From the NCBI GenBank assembly GCA_039198225.1, contig JBCCTQ010000003.1:108716-172715 (forward strand): a DNA stretch of 64,000 bases, read 5' to 3'. This document shows, piece by piece, positions 1 to 9,201 of this stretch. The first letter of the stretch is position 1. Each line of letters starts with the position of its first letter. This DNA is from JASJAR01 sp039198225. GTDB taxonomy: Bacteria > Pseudomonadota > Alphaproteobacteria > Rhodobacterales > Rhodobacteraceae. Position numbers and translations under genes: made by a program. A model generated the notes under the pieces. It was not told where the DNA came from. It did no database searches and saw nothing but the letters and a program-made list of their open reading frames with translations.

Positions 1-245
1 CGGTGCTCACCAGCGATGTCGACAGCCATACCGGCTATGGCCAAGCCGCGATCTACAATCCCGATGGGGCGACGCTTTACTCCCAGAATTGGCAGTCGCG
101 TTTGATGCCCTCGACGCGGCTCGACGATCCGGGCCAGGCGTCGCGAGCTCTTGACCGACAGGGAACGGCGAGCTTTGACGGACTCTCCGAGGATCTCGGC
201 CACGTTGCCTCGACCGCGAGCTGGGGACGGGTCAATGCGCATTGA
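1..245 (+). CDS. Tad locus pilus-assembly protein, C-terminal fragment
   Basis: This is the 3' end of a gene that begins before the window; the reading frame is open from base 3 to the TGA at 243-245, and the GTG at base 3 is only an internal codon. The last 80 residues have no membrane segment and contain a soluble stretch rich in Ser, Thr and Asp. By position, directly ahead of a TadE-like gene that it overlaps by 11 bases, it is probably a TadE/TadG-type minor pseudopilin or a related Tad periplasmic protein. The assignment rests on context; no diagnostic motif is visible in the fragment. Confidence 0.45.
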   Translation, partial: VLTSDVDSHTGYGQAAIYNPDGATLYSQNWQSRLMPSTRLDDPGQASRALDRQGTASFDGLSEDLGHVASTASWGRVNAH

Positions 246-837
246 TCGGCGTGGATCAGTCACCCTCGAAGGTCTGACCGTGCTCCCCATCGCGGTCACG
301 ATGGTCTTTCTTGGAAAATTCATCCTTGAAGCGTCCCTCAACCGCCAGGAAACGGCGGTTTACGCCCGTGGCGCTGCGGTGACCTCGGCATCGGCCGGAC
401 GAACCAGCGCCTGCGATTTCGATCAGGACGCCTTTTTGGGTCGAACGGGAATACTCCAGGAGGTCACCGAGATTGACTGCCAAGGCCAAGACGCGGAACG
501 CGCATTGAACCGCGAGAAGCCGATTTGGGACGAGGTCGAGGAAGGTGCAGTCGCTTGGGATGAGATCCTCCGCGATGTGCGCCCGAGCGACCCGGTGGAA
601 GACATCGTTTCAACCGCCGAAGTCAAATTGACGATCCAGGGCACCGATTTTCTCTCCCAGCAAAATCCAACACTCGGGCGCCAATCCTACGTCTCCGCGG
701 ACCGTCTCGCCTGGACCCACTCGGACGGTGACTTCGCCGAGGCCCATGATCTCGTGATCTGGGAAGAGCTCTGCAAAGGCCCGGCGATCTGGATGTTCCC
801 AAATGTGTTTCCGGCTGGAAGAGGGACGGAATGCTGA
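235..837 (+). CDS. TadE/TadG-like pseudopilin of a Tad pilus/secretion operon
   Basis: A 200 aa protein with a short basic N-terminus (RIDRRGS) followed by V-T-L-E-G and one hydrophobic segment of about 20 residues. This RRGS-(V/A)-x-(V/L)-E layout is the usual start of TadE/TadG minor pseudopilins, which sit in the inner membrane and support pilus assembly. The ATG at 235 is preferred over an upstream GTG at 151 because it places the RRGS motif at the N-terminus and overlaps the preceding stop, as expected for translational coupling. The C-terminal domain of about 150 residues is soluble and contains several Cys residues that could form disulfides in the periplasm. Confidence 0.7.
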   Translation: MRIDRRGSVTLEGLTVLPIAVTMVFLGKFILEASLNRQETAVYARGAAVTSASAGRTSACDFDQDAFLGRTGILQEVTEIDCQGQDAERALNREKPIWDEVEEGAVAWDEILRDVRPSDPVEDIVSTAEVKLTIQGTDFLSQQNPTLGRQSYVSADRLAWTHSDGDFAEAHDLVIWEELCKGPAIWMFPNVFPAGRGTEC

Positions 838-1463
838 AGCTCCTTTCAACTCTGGGGGTTTGCCTTTTCGCGGCATTCGCCCACGCGCAACCCCGAGAAA
901 GCATGCGCCAGTACAGCGCGGAAACGGCAACCGCACTTGTCGATGTGGTGACCGCACTCCGCGCTCGGATGCCCGAAAACGTAGTCATTGCCGAAGGCGG
1001 ACGTGGTGCGATGCTGACCTATACCGGAAACGCGCTCCACCCCAATCTCGCCGGCTTTCTTTCCAGCGCCTTTGAAAACCTGGACCCTGAAATTCTGAAG
1101 CCGGGCCGGGCGATGTCGCTGACCATGTCTTTTACTGATCTTTCGCCAGGAACCGGCATGTCGCTCATGGTCCTTGCGCGCCTTTCCCCCCCCGAACTCC
1201 CCTTGCCCAAAGGCGGCTATGTCATACTCGACGGGCTCACGGGCCCTTGCCGAGGCCAGATCGTCCTCCGCCATACTGCGCCCCAAGATAAGGCGGCAGA
1301 ACTCTATCGATCGTCCCTCGAAGACAATGGATTCGCCTTTGAGGATCCTGACCCGCAAGGGATGTCGTTTTTTATCGGAAACGCGCCGGACTGCTCGGTG
1401 GGGCTTTACGTTCAACCAGACACCACCGGAAGCTTGATCGTTATCAGATACTTGGAGGAGTGA
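831..1463 (+). CDS. secreted protein of unknown function in the Tad operon
   Basis: A 210 aa protein that starts with a clear Sec signal peptide (MLKLLSTLGVCLFAAFAHAQ, likely cleaved after AHA). The ATG at 831 overlaps the preceding stop in the arrangement ATGCTGA. The mature part has two Cys residues (in GPCRGQ and PDCSVG) that could pair, and no motif that I recognise. Its place between the TadE-like gene and cpaB suggests a periplasmic accessory of the same machine, possibly filling the role of a Tad pilotin or secretin partner, but the sequence does not show this. Confidence 0.6.
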   Translation: MLKLLSTLGVCLFAAFAHAQPRESMRQYSAETATALVDVVTALRARMPENVVIAEGGRGAMLTYTGNALHPNLAGFLSSAFENLDPEILKPGRAMSLTMSFTDLSPGTGMSLMVLARLSPPELPLPKGGYVILDGLTGPCRGQIVLRHTAPQDKAAELYRSSLEDNGFAFEDPDPQGMSFFIGNAPDCSVGLYVQPDTTGSLIVIRYLEE

Positions 1464-2170
1464 TGCGCAATATCTTCTACTTCCTGGCCGCCCTCCTCGC
1501 CCTCGGCGTTGGCTGGTTTTATTACCAAAAAGTCGAAGCTGACACGGCGACAATCACCAAGCTCCGGCTGAAAGCCGAAGACGGTTTAGTCATCGAAGCG
1601 GGAACTCTCGTAGACGAGAGCTTCTTCGAAAAATACGTCGTCTCCCAAGCGATGCCCCGCGCGCTCTCGAGCGATTTCACCTGGGCTTTGGGCGATGATC
1701 CCGTGACACGGATCAACCTTAAGGGCCGGGTTTTCGGCCAAGACGTGGCGGGCGGGAGCTTCCTTCAGCGGGTCCATTTCTTCGCCGAACCGCAGATCGA
1801 CTTTGACCTTCGGATCGAACCCGGCAACCGCGCCTTTTCGATCCCGGTCGAGCCTGACCGCGGCGTCGGAGTGTTCCTTGTGCCCGGCAGCCATGTGGAT
1901 GTGATTGGGCCCTTTGTGAACGCCGATGATCAAATCACCACGCGGGCCATTCTCGAGAATGCTATCGTCATGGCCGTCGGCGAATTCGATAGCTCTGCTG
2001 CACTCCGCGAGGAACGCGAATTGCCGCGCTACAAGAACATCACCCTCCAAGCGCCATCGGCCGAGGTGGAAGCCTTCCTGGCCCAAGAAGTGCTTTCGGT
2101 GAACGATCTGACCCTTGTCCTCAGGAACCCTTGCGAGGGCACCCAAGACTGCATCGGGCTCACCCAATGA
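1463..2170 (+). CDS. cpaB: CpaB/RcpC-like Flp pilus assembly protein
   Basis: A 235 aa protein with an N-terminal membrane anchor (ALLALGVGWFYYQKV) followed by a SAF-like region and a periplasmic domain typical of CpaB/RcpC, including the GVGVFLVPGSHVDVIG segment that matches the conserved RAVSV...GF..PGD(R)VDV region of the family. CpaB is a periplasmic partner of the Tad secretin. A GTG codon sits one codon earlier at 1460; the ATG at 1463 is chosen because GGAGGA lies just ahead and the ATG overlaps the previous stop. The gene is followed directly by the ATPase gene with an ATGA overlap. Confidence 0.8.
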   Translation: MRNIFYFLAALLALGVGWFYYQKVEADTATITKLRLKAEDGLVIEAGTLVDESFFEKYVVSQAMPRALSSDFTWALGDDPVTRINLKGRVFGQDVAGGSFLQRVHFFAEPQIDFDLRIEPGNRAFSIPVEPDRGVGVFLVPGSHVDVIGPFVNADDQITTRAILENAIVMAVGEFDSSAALREERELPRYKNITLQAPSAEVEAFLAQEVLSVNDLTLVLRNPCEGTQDCIGLTQ

Positions 2171-4107
2171 CCGCTGGCCGCGCCCATATCCGCGTGGCCG
2201 ACGCCTATGGCAACCGCCGTGCCGCGATTACCCTTGATGGGACGTTCTACGAATTCGGCAGCGATCAAACGCGTGCGGCTGAGAAGGATTACATCCTTCT
2301 CTCCGGATCCGGCGTCGCACCTCGCCATGCGCAATTGATGCTGATCGGCGAGCAATGGACCATCAAACCGCTGACCAGCGGAGGTCTCAGACTAGGTCGC
2401 CGAAACCTTGACCGCGACGTGGCAGCGCCTGTCGAGGCAGGGACCGAAATTTGGCTTGGCAACAACCTGGCTCAGATCATGTTGCCAAACCGCTCGGTGG
2501 CATCGCAGGTCGCCAATTCGGAATTGTCGGACCTCGAATTGATGATGAACGAAGCGCTGCTGGACTTCGAGGATCGTCGCCGCGATCTTTTCGACGGATC
2601 TGACGCCCAGCGCCAGAAACTCCTGTCGGACGAGCTCGACCGGCTGATCGACCTCGAACTCGACCTCGCCGGTAAACCCGACATGATTGCGACGGTCAAT
2701 CGCTACGCCGCCGAAGCGATCCGGCGGCCACTTATCTCGGCTTGCCTGATGAGCGGGACCCGCGGTGATGTGGAACTCGCGTTTTCCCAGATGAACGATG
2801 ACCAGCGCGCCCAGGCGGTGGAACTTCGCGAGGAGCTCGCGTCCGAACTTCGGCTGGATATGACGGCCGATGACACGAAAGCCGACCTCAATCGGCTCCA
2901 TTCAGGTTTTGCGGAGGCCTACCGCTCTTGCTCGGGGCATATCGGCGAGACGTTCAAACTGGCTCTTATACGCGACGCGATCCGGGAGAAGGTGCTCGGC
3001 CTCTTTTTCCGGCTCGGTCCAATTCAGTTCCTTCTCGATATCGACGCGATCTCGGAGATCATGGTCTGCGGTCCCGATCGGATTTTCGTCGAGAAGGGCA
3101 ACGCAATGTTCGAGACCGGGCTGGCCTTCGCTTCAGAAAACGAGCTCTTCACAGTCGCGGCCCGGATCGCGGCGCGAGACGGTAAGCAATTGACCGAAGG
3201 GGCGCCGCTTGCCGATGCCCGCCTTGCCGATGGAAGCCGGTCGAATATCGTCGCATCGCCAACCGCTTTGAACGGTCTGTCACTCACAATTCGGAAGTTC
3301 GGCAAAAAGCACTGGAGTGTTGCCGATCTCCGCCGTAACCGCGCGATGTCGCTCCCGATGGAGAGGTTTCTGAAGGCGGCGGTGCTTGCGCGAAAGAATG
3401 TCATCATTTCAGGCGGAACCGGCTCTGGAAAAACGACGCTCTTGAACGCGCTCGCCATGTTTGTCCCCGAGGACGAACGGATCGTCACGATCGAAGACAC
3501 CTCCGAACTTCGCCTCAAAAACCGTAATCTCGTCACACTTGAAGGCCGCCGGGCAAATGTCGACGGTCGCGGCGAAATCTCGATTCGGGACCTCGTCAAA
3601 AACGCCCTACGGATGCGACCTGACCGGATCGTCGTCGGTGAATGCCGGGGCGGCGAGACCCTCGATATGCTGCAAGCGATGAACACGGGCCATTCAGGCT
3701 CAATGACGACCGCCCATGCCAATTCACCCGAAGACCTGATTTTGAGGCTCGAAACCATGGTCCTCCAATCGGGTCAGGAATTGCCGATCCACGCAATTCG
3801 CCAACAAATCAGCGCTGCAATCGATCTCGTTGTTCAAGTTCGCAAAACCCGGTCGCTCGATCCTGCGGCGTCCGCGGTCGCAAAACAGCGCACCATCGTC
3901 GAGATCTCCGAATTTGGCGCTTTTGACCCCGAAACCGGGGGGATCCCGGTCAACCCGATCTTCGAACTCGCCGAGGAAGACGGTGGCCTCCGCCACACGA
4001 TCGCGGGCTATATACCGAGCTTTTTCGAGGAGATGGCCGAGCGGGATCTGATCCAGATCGAAACGTTCTTCGACGAGTTGGAAATCGAGGTAAGCCATGC
4101 CGCTTGA
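2167..4107 (+). CDS. cpaF: FHA domain-CpaF/TadA secretion ATPase fusion
   Basis: A 646 aa hexameric ATPase of the Tad system with an extra N-terminal FHA domain. Residues 1 to about 110 form the FHA-like part, with an APRHAQL segment where the phosphothreonine-binding Ser-x-x-His region is expected and a GG-LRLGR turn after it. A helical linker follows, then the CpaF core: N-terminal CpaF domain (SEIMVCGPDRIFVEKG), Walker A GGTGSGKTT near residue 416, an Asp box (TIEDTSELRL) and the Walker B/His box run RIVVGECRGGE...TTAHAN. All catalytic motifs look intact. The enzyme would power assembly at the inner membrane face. FHA fusion is unusual for CpaF and suggests control by protein phosphorylation. 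Confidence 0.9.
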   Translation: MTAGRAHIRVADAYGNRRAAITLDGTFYEFGSDQTRAAEKDYILLSGSGVAPRHAQLMLIGEQWTIKPLTSGGLRLGRRNLDRDVAAPVEAGTEIWLGNNLAQIMLPNRSVASQVANSELSDLELMMNEALLDFEDRRRDLFDGSDAQRQKLLSDELDRLIDLELDLAGKPDMIATVNRYAAEAIRRPLISACLMSGTRGDVELAFSQMNDDQRAQAVELREELASELRLDMTADDTKADLNRLHSGFAEAYRSCSGHIGETFKLALIRDAIREKVLGLFFRLGPIQFLLDIDAISEIMVCGPDRIFVEKGNAMFETGLAFASENELFTVAARIAARDGKQLTEGAPLADARLADGSRSNIVASPTALNGLSLTIRKFGKKHWSVADLRRNRAMSLPMERFLKAAVLARKNVIISGGTGSGKTTLLNALAMFVPEDERIVTIEDTSELRLKNRNLVTLEGRRANVDGRGEISIRDLVKNALRMRPDRIVVGECRGGETLDMLQAMNTGHSGSMTTAHANSPEDLILRLETMVLQSGQELPIHAIRQQISAAIDLVVQVRKTRSLDPAASAVAKQRTIVEISEFGAFDPETGGIPVNPIFELAEEDGGLRHTIAGYIPSFFEEMAERDLIQIETFFDELEIEVSHAA

Positions 4108-4954
4108 AGCCGTAAACATCGGCGCGGCCGCCCTTGCCGCCCTTGGTCTTTTCGGTCTCCAAGCGATGGTGTTCCCGGCTTTAGCTTACCTTTGGCAGCG
4201 GTTACCGGACACCCGCCGCAAAAAACTCTCTGACGTGTTGGAATTCGTCATCGGCAAACCCACCGACCCAGTCGAGGCGTTTGCGCTGATCCTCTTTCTC
4301 GCCCTGGCCTTGGGCTTTGGACTGTTTTCGGCCGGAGCGACACTCCCCGCAATCCTCGTCATCCTTCTGCTTCTCGGCGGGATCCCGGCCTTTCTTTACA
4401 CGAGTGGCGCGTCCAAACGGTCGCGAGAACTCGAGCTCGCACTCCCACTGGCCCTTCAACAAGTGGCCAATGAAATGGCCGCCGGAGCGACCTTGGAAAG
4501 CGCGCTCAAACGCGTCGCCGACAGCGCACCTGCTCCGGCCGATGTCGAAATCGCGCGGCTCCAGCGCCGGGTTGAGATCATGGGCGTTGACGAAGCCTTC
4601 AGCGAAATGGCCCGGCAGCTCAACCTTCAGAGCTTTACGCTTACTGCCTCTGTGGTCCGTGTCGGCACGTCCTCCGGCGGCCGCCTCATCGAGGCACTCA
4701 AGAACCTATCCCGCACTTTGATCGAGATCGAACGGCTCAACAAAAAGCTCCGCACTGCGTCCGAGAACGGGCGGCGCAATCTATACCTGATGTCGATCAT
4801 AGGGCCCTTGGTCGCGATCGGGGCAAGTCTGGTTGTTGACCATGAAACCTCGGTCCTAGCCGACCCCTTTGGACAAGTGCTCATCGGCGTCGCCGCACTG
4901 ATGTTTTTCGCCGCCCATATTCTCGGTCACCGGCTCACAAAGGTTCAGGTCTGA
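4097..4954 (+). CDS. tadB: TadB-like inner-membrane platform protein
   Basis: A 285 aa T2SSF (GspF) family protein, one of the paired platform proteins of Tad systems. Two hydrophobic segments lie near residues 55-95 and two near the C-terminus (LMSIIGPLVAIGASLVV and LIGVAALMFFAAHILG). Between them is the cytosolic four-helix region, with the typical LPLALQQVANEMAAGATLESAL start and the VRVGTSSGGRLIEAL...TLIEIERLNKKLRTASENGR end. It overlaps the ATPase gene by 11 bases and the next gene by one base, so the three are translated together. Confidence 0.9.
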   Translation: MPLEAVNIGAAALAALGLFGLQAMVFPALAYLWQRLPDTRRKKLSDVLEFVIGKPTDPVEAFALILFLALALGFGLFSAGATLPAILVILLLLGGIPAFLYTSGASKRSRELELALPLALQQVANEMAAGATLESALKRVADSAPAPADVEIARLQRRVEIMGVDEAFSEMARQLNLQSFTLTASVVRVGTSSGGRLIEALKNLSRTLIEIERLNKKLRTASENGRRNLYLMSIIGPLVAIGASLVVDHETSVLADPFGQVLIGVAALMFFAAHILGHRLTKVQV

Positions 4955-5853
4955 TGGAGAGTATCGTCATAGCCTTGGCCTTTGGGTTTGCGGCGTTCTT
5001 CTTGGGGCTACTGGCCGCGAATGTGCTCGATGCGGGTCACAACCGTTTTCAAACCGAACTTGGCGCGGAACCGGAAGGCAGAGACGGGGCGGCCCGGATC
5101 ATACGCGCACTCGGAACCGCGTTCCCCCCCCTTGCAAAGCCGTTCCGTTCACTCACCGAAATGCTCGATCTGCAATTGACCTATGCCGGTCGGCCCTATG
5201 GCGGGGTTTCCGGTGCTCAATATCTTGCCGCCGCAATGATCCTCTCGGCCGGTATTGGCGCCGCGGTTGGGGCGTTCTTCGCGGCAAACACATTCGCCCA
5301 AGGTGGCGCGCCGCTCTCGACCGGCATCCGCTGGTGGCTTTTCGGCGCGGTCTTCATTCTCGCCTTTCTGATCCTCGACGTCTCTGGGGCTGCGAAGCGG
5401 AACTCCGACAAGATCGAGCGAGAATTTCCGTTCTTTCTCGACCTAGCCGTGCTCGTCGTTCAGGCCGGAGGAACGCCGCGAAAAGCCCTCGGGAAATACG
5501 TGGAAGCGGCCCCCGGCACGCCATTGTCTCGGGAGATTGCGATCACGGCAAAGGATTCCGATGCGACGAGTTTTGACGCCGCGCTCCACCGGATGATCGA
5601 ACGCGTCGAGGCAGCGTCCGTCAAAGCGATCCTGAAAAACCTGGCCCAGGGCGAACGGTCTTCGGGCGAAGCCGAGACGTTCTATTCCGACCAAGCCGAA
5701 GAACTTCGCTATCTCCGCGAAGAAATGGCCAATCGGGCGGCCGAGCGGTTGAAAACCAACATCGTTTTGCCGGTCTTTCTGATGCTGATGTCGATCATCA
5801 TCGCAGCTCTCGCTCCGACGATCGTCTCAATCCAAAGCCAGGGGTTTTTCTGA
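4954..5853 (+). CDS. tadC: TadC-like inner-membrane platform protein
   Basis: A 299 aa T2SSF family protein that pairs with TadB. It has an N-terminal membrane segment, two more around residues 90-150, the conserved FPFFLDLAVLVVQAGGTPRKAL cytosolic start, the GERSSGEAETFYSDQAEELR...RAAERLKTNIVLPVFLMLMSIIIAALAP end, and stops soon after the last membrane helix, as usual for TadC. Start and stop codons overlap those of both neighbours by one base (TGATG). TadB and TadC together probably form the cytoplasmic-membrane base driven by the FHA-CpaF ATPase. Confidence 0.9.
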   Translation: MESIVIALAFGFAAFFLGLLAANVLDAGHNRFQTELGAEPEGRDGAARIIRALGTAFPPLAKPFRSLTEMLDLQLTYAGRPYGGVSGAQYLAAAMILSAGIGAAVGAFFAANTFAQGGAPLSTGIRWWLFGAVFILAFLILDVSGAAKRNSDKIEREFPFFLDLAVLVVQAGGTPRKALGKYVEAAPGTPLSREIAITAKDSDATSFDAALHRMIERVEAASVKAILKNLAQGERSSGEAETFYSDQAEELRYLREEMANRAAERLKTNIVLPVFLMLMSIIIAALAPTIVSIQSQGFF

Positions 5854-6683
5854 TGTATGGCCTCTTTGCCCCGAAGGGCCTCCGGGCCGAAGTGACCGAC
5901 GGCATTGATGTCGAACGGGGGGTCACGCTGGGCGGGCAACGCGTGACCATTGGATCAAGTGCCGACGACACGCTCCGCCTCGGGGCAGGAGACGTCGTAC
6001 CGGGCCACCTCACGTTGGAACGCAGGGCCGATGGCAGCGGTTGGGATTACTTCTCTTCGGATCGAGGGCTGACCCAAGTTGACCGTGGCAACCCTAGAAC
6101 CGGCCCAGTCCGTCCTGGAATGTGGATCCGCATAGGGCGGGAAACGGAAATCCGGCTCCTCCGAACCTCTCTTCCGGCGGCCCCGGTCGGCACCGCGGGC
6201 GACGAAGTTCCAACGACAGTGCCGATGCCCGTAGCTCTGGGCATTCTCGGTGCAATCGCACTGGCCGTTCTAGGCTTTGTCTCGGTGCAAAACTCCGCGG
6301 GTGACGCGTCGCTCCGATTGATGACCACGCCCTGGGTCACCGGATCACGCGACGTCGCCAAAGGGCTTGAGGCCTGCCTCGCAGAGGAGGCGCGCCCTTC
6401 CCGCGGCGTGGTCGCGACCGACCCGGCCAGCGCGTTCTGGCAGATCATGGAATTCCGCGGCACCGACCCAGCCCGGGCCCGCAATGCTGAGACGGAACTC
6501 GTCGACGAAATCAACGCGATCCTCATCGAGGCCCACCTTCTTTCGAGCGAAAACAAGCTCTTGGACGCCTCCTCCACCCTACGTCGTATCAAATACGTTT
6601 TGCCCGTGGGCGAGGCCACTTGCCCTATCCTAGCCGCATTGGAATTCGATCTCGCCCTCCTTGAGTTGCGCGGATCCGGCTAA
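5853..6683 (+). CDS. FHA-like domain protein with one membrane segment
   Basis: A 276 aa protein with an FHA-like N-terminal domain (GGQRVTIGSSADDTLRLGAGDVVPGHLTLERR; the GS...HLTLE spacing fits the FHA phosphopeptide-binding loop), one transmembrane helix around residues 128-148 (PVALGILGAIALAVLGFVSV), and a C-terminal helical domain likely in the periplasm. The Ser of the usual S-x-x-H motif is replaced by Pro-Gly, so phosphothreonine binding is uncertain. It is the second FHA module in the operon after the one fused to CpaF, and it is followed by a pseudokinase gene. It would place a phospho-reader at the membrane base of the machine. Confidence 0.65.
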   Translation: MYGLFAPKGLRAEVTDGIDVERGVTLGGQRVTIGSSADDTLRLGAGDVVPGHLTLERRADGSGWDYFSSDRGLTQVDRGNPRTGPVRPGMWIRIGRETEIRLLRTSLPAAPVGTAGDEVPTTVPMPVALGILGAIALAVLGFVSVQNSAGDASLRLMTTPWVTGSRDVAKGLEACLAEEARPSRGVVATDPASAFWQIMEFRGTDPARARNAETELVDEINAILIEAHLLSSENKLLDASSTLRRIKYVLPVGEATCPILAALEFDLALLELRGSG

Positions 6684-6699
6684 GACAGAAAGGGCCGCC

Positions 6700-9201
6700 A
6701 TGGACGACACGGCCAACAATGTAATCGATGCACGGCTCTCCGACGCGCTCGGCACCTATTTCAACGGTGTTCAACTTCGAGCGTCCGTCGGTGAATGCGC
6801 CCTGCTCGACGGGGTGCGGAAGCAGAACGGCGCGCCGGTGTCGATTTACACAGCAAGTTTTAGCGTTTCAAAAGACGATGCGGCGGTGGCCGAAATCGGC
6901 AAGAGGTTCGCCATCTACGAAAAGCTCGGCCACCCCCGCCTCCAGGCCGTCGAACGCCTCTTAAATAGCCGTGCTTTCAAGAAGATGCCGGCCCTCGCCG
7001 TTCTGGCCTGTCCCGAAGAGGTGTTCAACGAAGCCTTCGATACCCAGACCATTGAAGCGCGGCTTGGGGTCTTCGACCAAGTCCTCGACGCGCTCGCCGC
7101 ACTCCATGGTGTCGGTCTGATCCATGGCAATCTCTCCCCAGCAACGGTACGTCGCGAGACCGCAGGCGGGCTTTTGCGTTTGACCGACCTTACGTTCTCG
7201 GGCGAGCGAGCGACGACCGTTACAGGCCAGCCCGTGGCCTATCAGTCGCGCCACGTCGTAAATGCGGCCCAGCCCAGACCCGAAGACGATGTCTATGCAG
7301 CAGGGATGCTCGGCTACAGGATAATCCTCGGACCAGACGGGCCATCCACAACGCTTGCGGGAGAGAGCGCCGACAACGAGATGCTCGTGGCAGCGATACT
7401 CGGAGATGAACGCCCAGCACCGACCGCAGATGAGCTCTTTCCCGGAGGACATCCCAAGGCCGAGCAAATATCCAGGCTCTTGGCGCGCATGATCGGGCGG
7501 CTCGACAATGCAGCGCCCTATTCTTCGGCCGAAGCCGCCAGGAAAGCGTTTCAGACCGTTCTAAGCGGCCAATCAGCACCCGATATCGAGACGGTTCAGG
7601 TCGGCAGCGTGCCCTATTCGCCGCCTCCGTCGACGGGCGCGCTTCGGTCAGCCGGCGTCTCGGGGGCGACGGCGATCATGCTCTTTACGGGCTTCTTGGC
7701 CAGCGCGGGCGGCGCGTCTTACTTCGCGCTCGCAAGTAAGTCGCTTCGCGCAGAGCTGGGCGACACGCAATCCAATGCCCTGGCCCAAGCGAGACGCTTT
7801 GAAACTGTAGAGAAAACCCGCGCCGTCCTTCGGGATGCGGACCGGGCAATTGCAATTGCCGGCGAACGTGGCGCCGCGACTGCGTCTGAAACTTCGGCGG
7901 CCGCCCTGTCTGCGGCAAAGGCGTCTCTCTCCGAGGCCGACGACGGCGTTCTCCAAGATGCTGGCCCTGCAAAAAACGCGGCCGAAGCAGCCCTCGCCCG
8001 CGCGGGCGAGGCGATTGAAGAAACCCAACGCTTCAGGGTCGAAGCTGAAAGCGCCAATGAAGCCTACAGTGCCGCCTGGGATCTTGCGGCACAGGCGACC
8101 GGTGGCCGCCAGAGTGATCTGGGCACAATTCTTGCCTTTGCAGAAGCCGCCGAAGCAGACTTCGCGCAACGGAAGTTCGATGGCGCGCGTGCCGCTTGGG
8201 CCGAGGGCACGTCGGAACTTTTGGGTCTTGTCGAACGCCTGAGGACAGAGGCCGACACGGCCAAATCGACCTACCTCTCCGCCGGTGAGGCCCCGTCGCC
8301 CGCCGCGGACATCTTGGCACGATCCTATGTGGCTCGGGCGGATTCAGCGTTTGAAATCGGCCGGTTCGGCGATGCAATCAGGCTCTACCACGGCGCCCTC
8401 GCAACATTGTCTGCCGCTCCGATCGAGGCCCCGCGCGCCGGTCCGAATACACGTTCAATACGGATCGGAGACGATAACATAGCGCTCGAGCAAGCGATTG
8501 AGCTTTGCTTTGACGCGGCTCCGATTGCTCGGGAGGCCTGTCCGGACAGCCGCGACCCGGGAGAAGCCGCACGGGACGCTGAGATCGGGCCCTTCGAGCT
8601 CGATCAAGCTGAAGTCTCGGTTGGCGAATTCCGCGCCTTTATCGAGGATACTGGCTACAAAACCGAGGCTGAGGCGGGAAGCCGCGTCGTTGCAGTCACC
8701 TCTAGCGGGGAAGCGCGTTTGATTGACGGGGCCTATAGTTGGGCCCAACCCCAGGGCACCGCTGGCCCGGCGCCAAGCGCCGATATGCCGGTGACCAACA
8801 TCTCCCTGAACGATGCACGTGCCTATTGCAACTGGGCAGAGAAGAGGCTGCCGAGCGAGGCCGAATGGGAAGCCGCTGCCCGAGGAGACGGAACGGCTGT
8901 TTTTCCTTGGGGCAGCTGGGAACCCAGCGAACCGGTGTGGCGGGGTGCTCCCGGGGCGGGTCGTCGACTTCCCTCGGCAGTAAACTCAGCGGGCGGGGCA
9001 AGCCCAAGCGGGTTGCAAGGCCTGTCGGGCAATGCGCGAGAATGGGTCGAGGCCGACGGCGGCGCCGTTCTCAAAGGCGGTTCCTGGAACAGCGCCAACC
9101 CGGCCGATCTTCGCATCTCGGCGCGCCTCAGCGTTCCCAACAATGCGCCGGGTGTCGATTTCGGCTTCCGCTGTGCCCGCGACCTGGAGACCTGGCCATG
9201 A
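6700..9201 (+). CDS. pseudokinase-TM-coiled coil-FGE/SUMF1-like fusion
   Basis: An 833 aa protein in three parts. Residues 1-285 have the fold pattern of a Ser/Thr protein kinase, but the catalytic residues are gone: HRDLKP is HGNLSP (near 142) and DFG is replaced by TDLTF, although the later D-V-Y-A-A-G-M helix is kept. A transmembrane helix lies near 322-346, then an Ala/Glu-rich coiled coil to about 600. The C-terminus is a formylglycine-generating-enzyme (SUMF1/PvdO) domain with VSVGEFRAFI, PVTNISLNDARAYCNW, RLPSEAEWEAAARG, GNAREWV, LKGGSW and FGFRCAR. The ATG at 6700 follows AGAAAGG; an upstream GTG at 6661 lies inside the previous gene. The kinase-like part faces the cytosol and the FGE-like part the periplasm, so it may relay signals across the membrane. 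Confidence 0.8.
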   Translation: MDDTANNVIDARLSDALGTYFNGVQLRASVGECALLDGVRKQNGAPVSIYTASFSVSKDDAAVAEIGKRFAIYEKLGHPRLQAVERLLNSRAFKKMPALAVLACPEEVFNEAFDTQTIEARLGVFDQVLDALAALHGVGLIHGNLSPATVRRETAGGLLRLTDLTFSGERATTVTGQPVAYQSRHVVNAAQPRPEDDVYAAGMLGYRIILGPDGPSTTLAGESADNEMLVAAILGDERPAPTADELFPGGHPKAEQISRLLARMIGRLDNAAPYSSAEAARKAFQTVLSGQSAPDIETVQVGSVPYSPPPSTGALRSAGVSGATAIMLFTGFLASAGGASYFALASKSLRAELGDTQSNALAQARRFETVEKTRAVLRDADRAIAIAGERGAATASETSAAALSAAKASLSEADDGVLQDAGPAKNAAEAALARAGEAIEETQRFRVEAESANEAYSAAWDLAAQATGGRQSDLGTILAFAEAAEADFAQRKFDGARAAWAEGTSELLGLVERLRTEADTAKSTYLSAGEAPSPAADILARSYVARADSAFEIGRFGDAIRLYHGALATLSAAPIEAPRAGPNTRSIRIGDDNIALEQAIELCFDAAPIAREACPDSRDPGEAARDAEIGPFELDQAEVSVGEFRAFIEDTGYKTEAEAGSRVVAVTSSGEARLIDGAYSWAQPQGTAGPAPSADMPVTNISLNDARAYCNWAEKRLPSEAEWEAAARGDGTAVFPWGSWEPSEPVWRGAPGAGRRLPSAVNSAGGASPSGLQGLSGNAREWVEADGGAVLKGGSWNSANPADLRISARLSVPNNAPGVDFGFRCARDLETWP

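Noticed and set aside
8739..9198. N-terminal extension of the first caspase-fold gene
   Set aside because: It lies within the FGE-like domain in another phase. The signal peptide begins at 9198.
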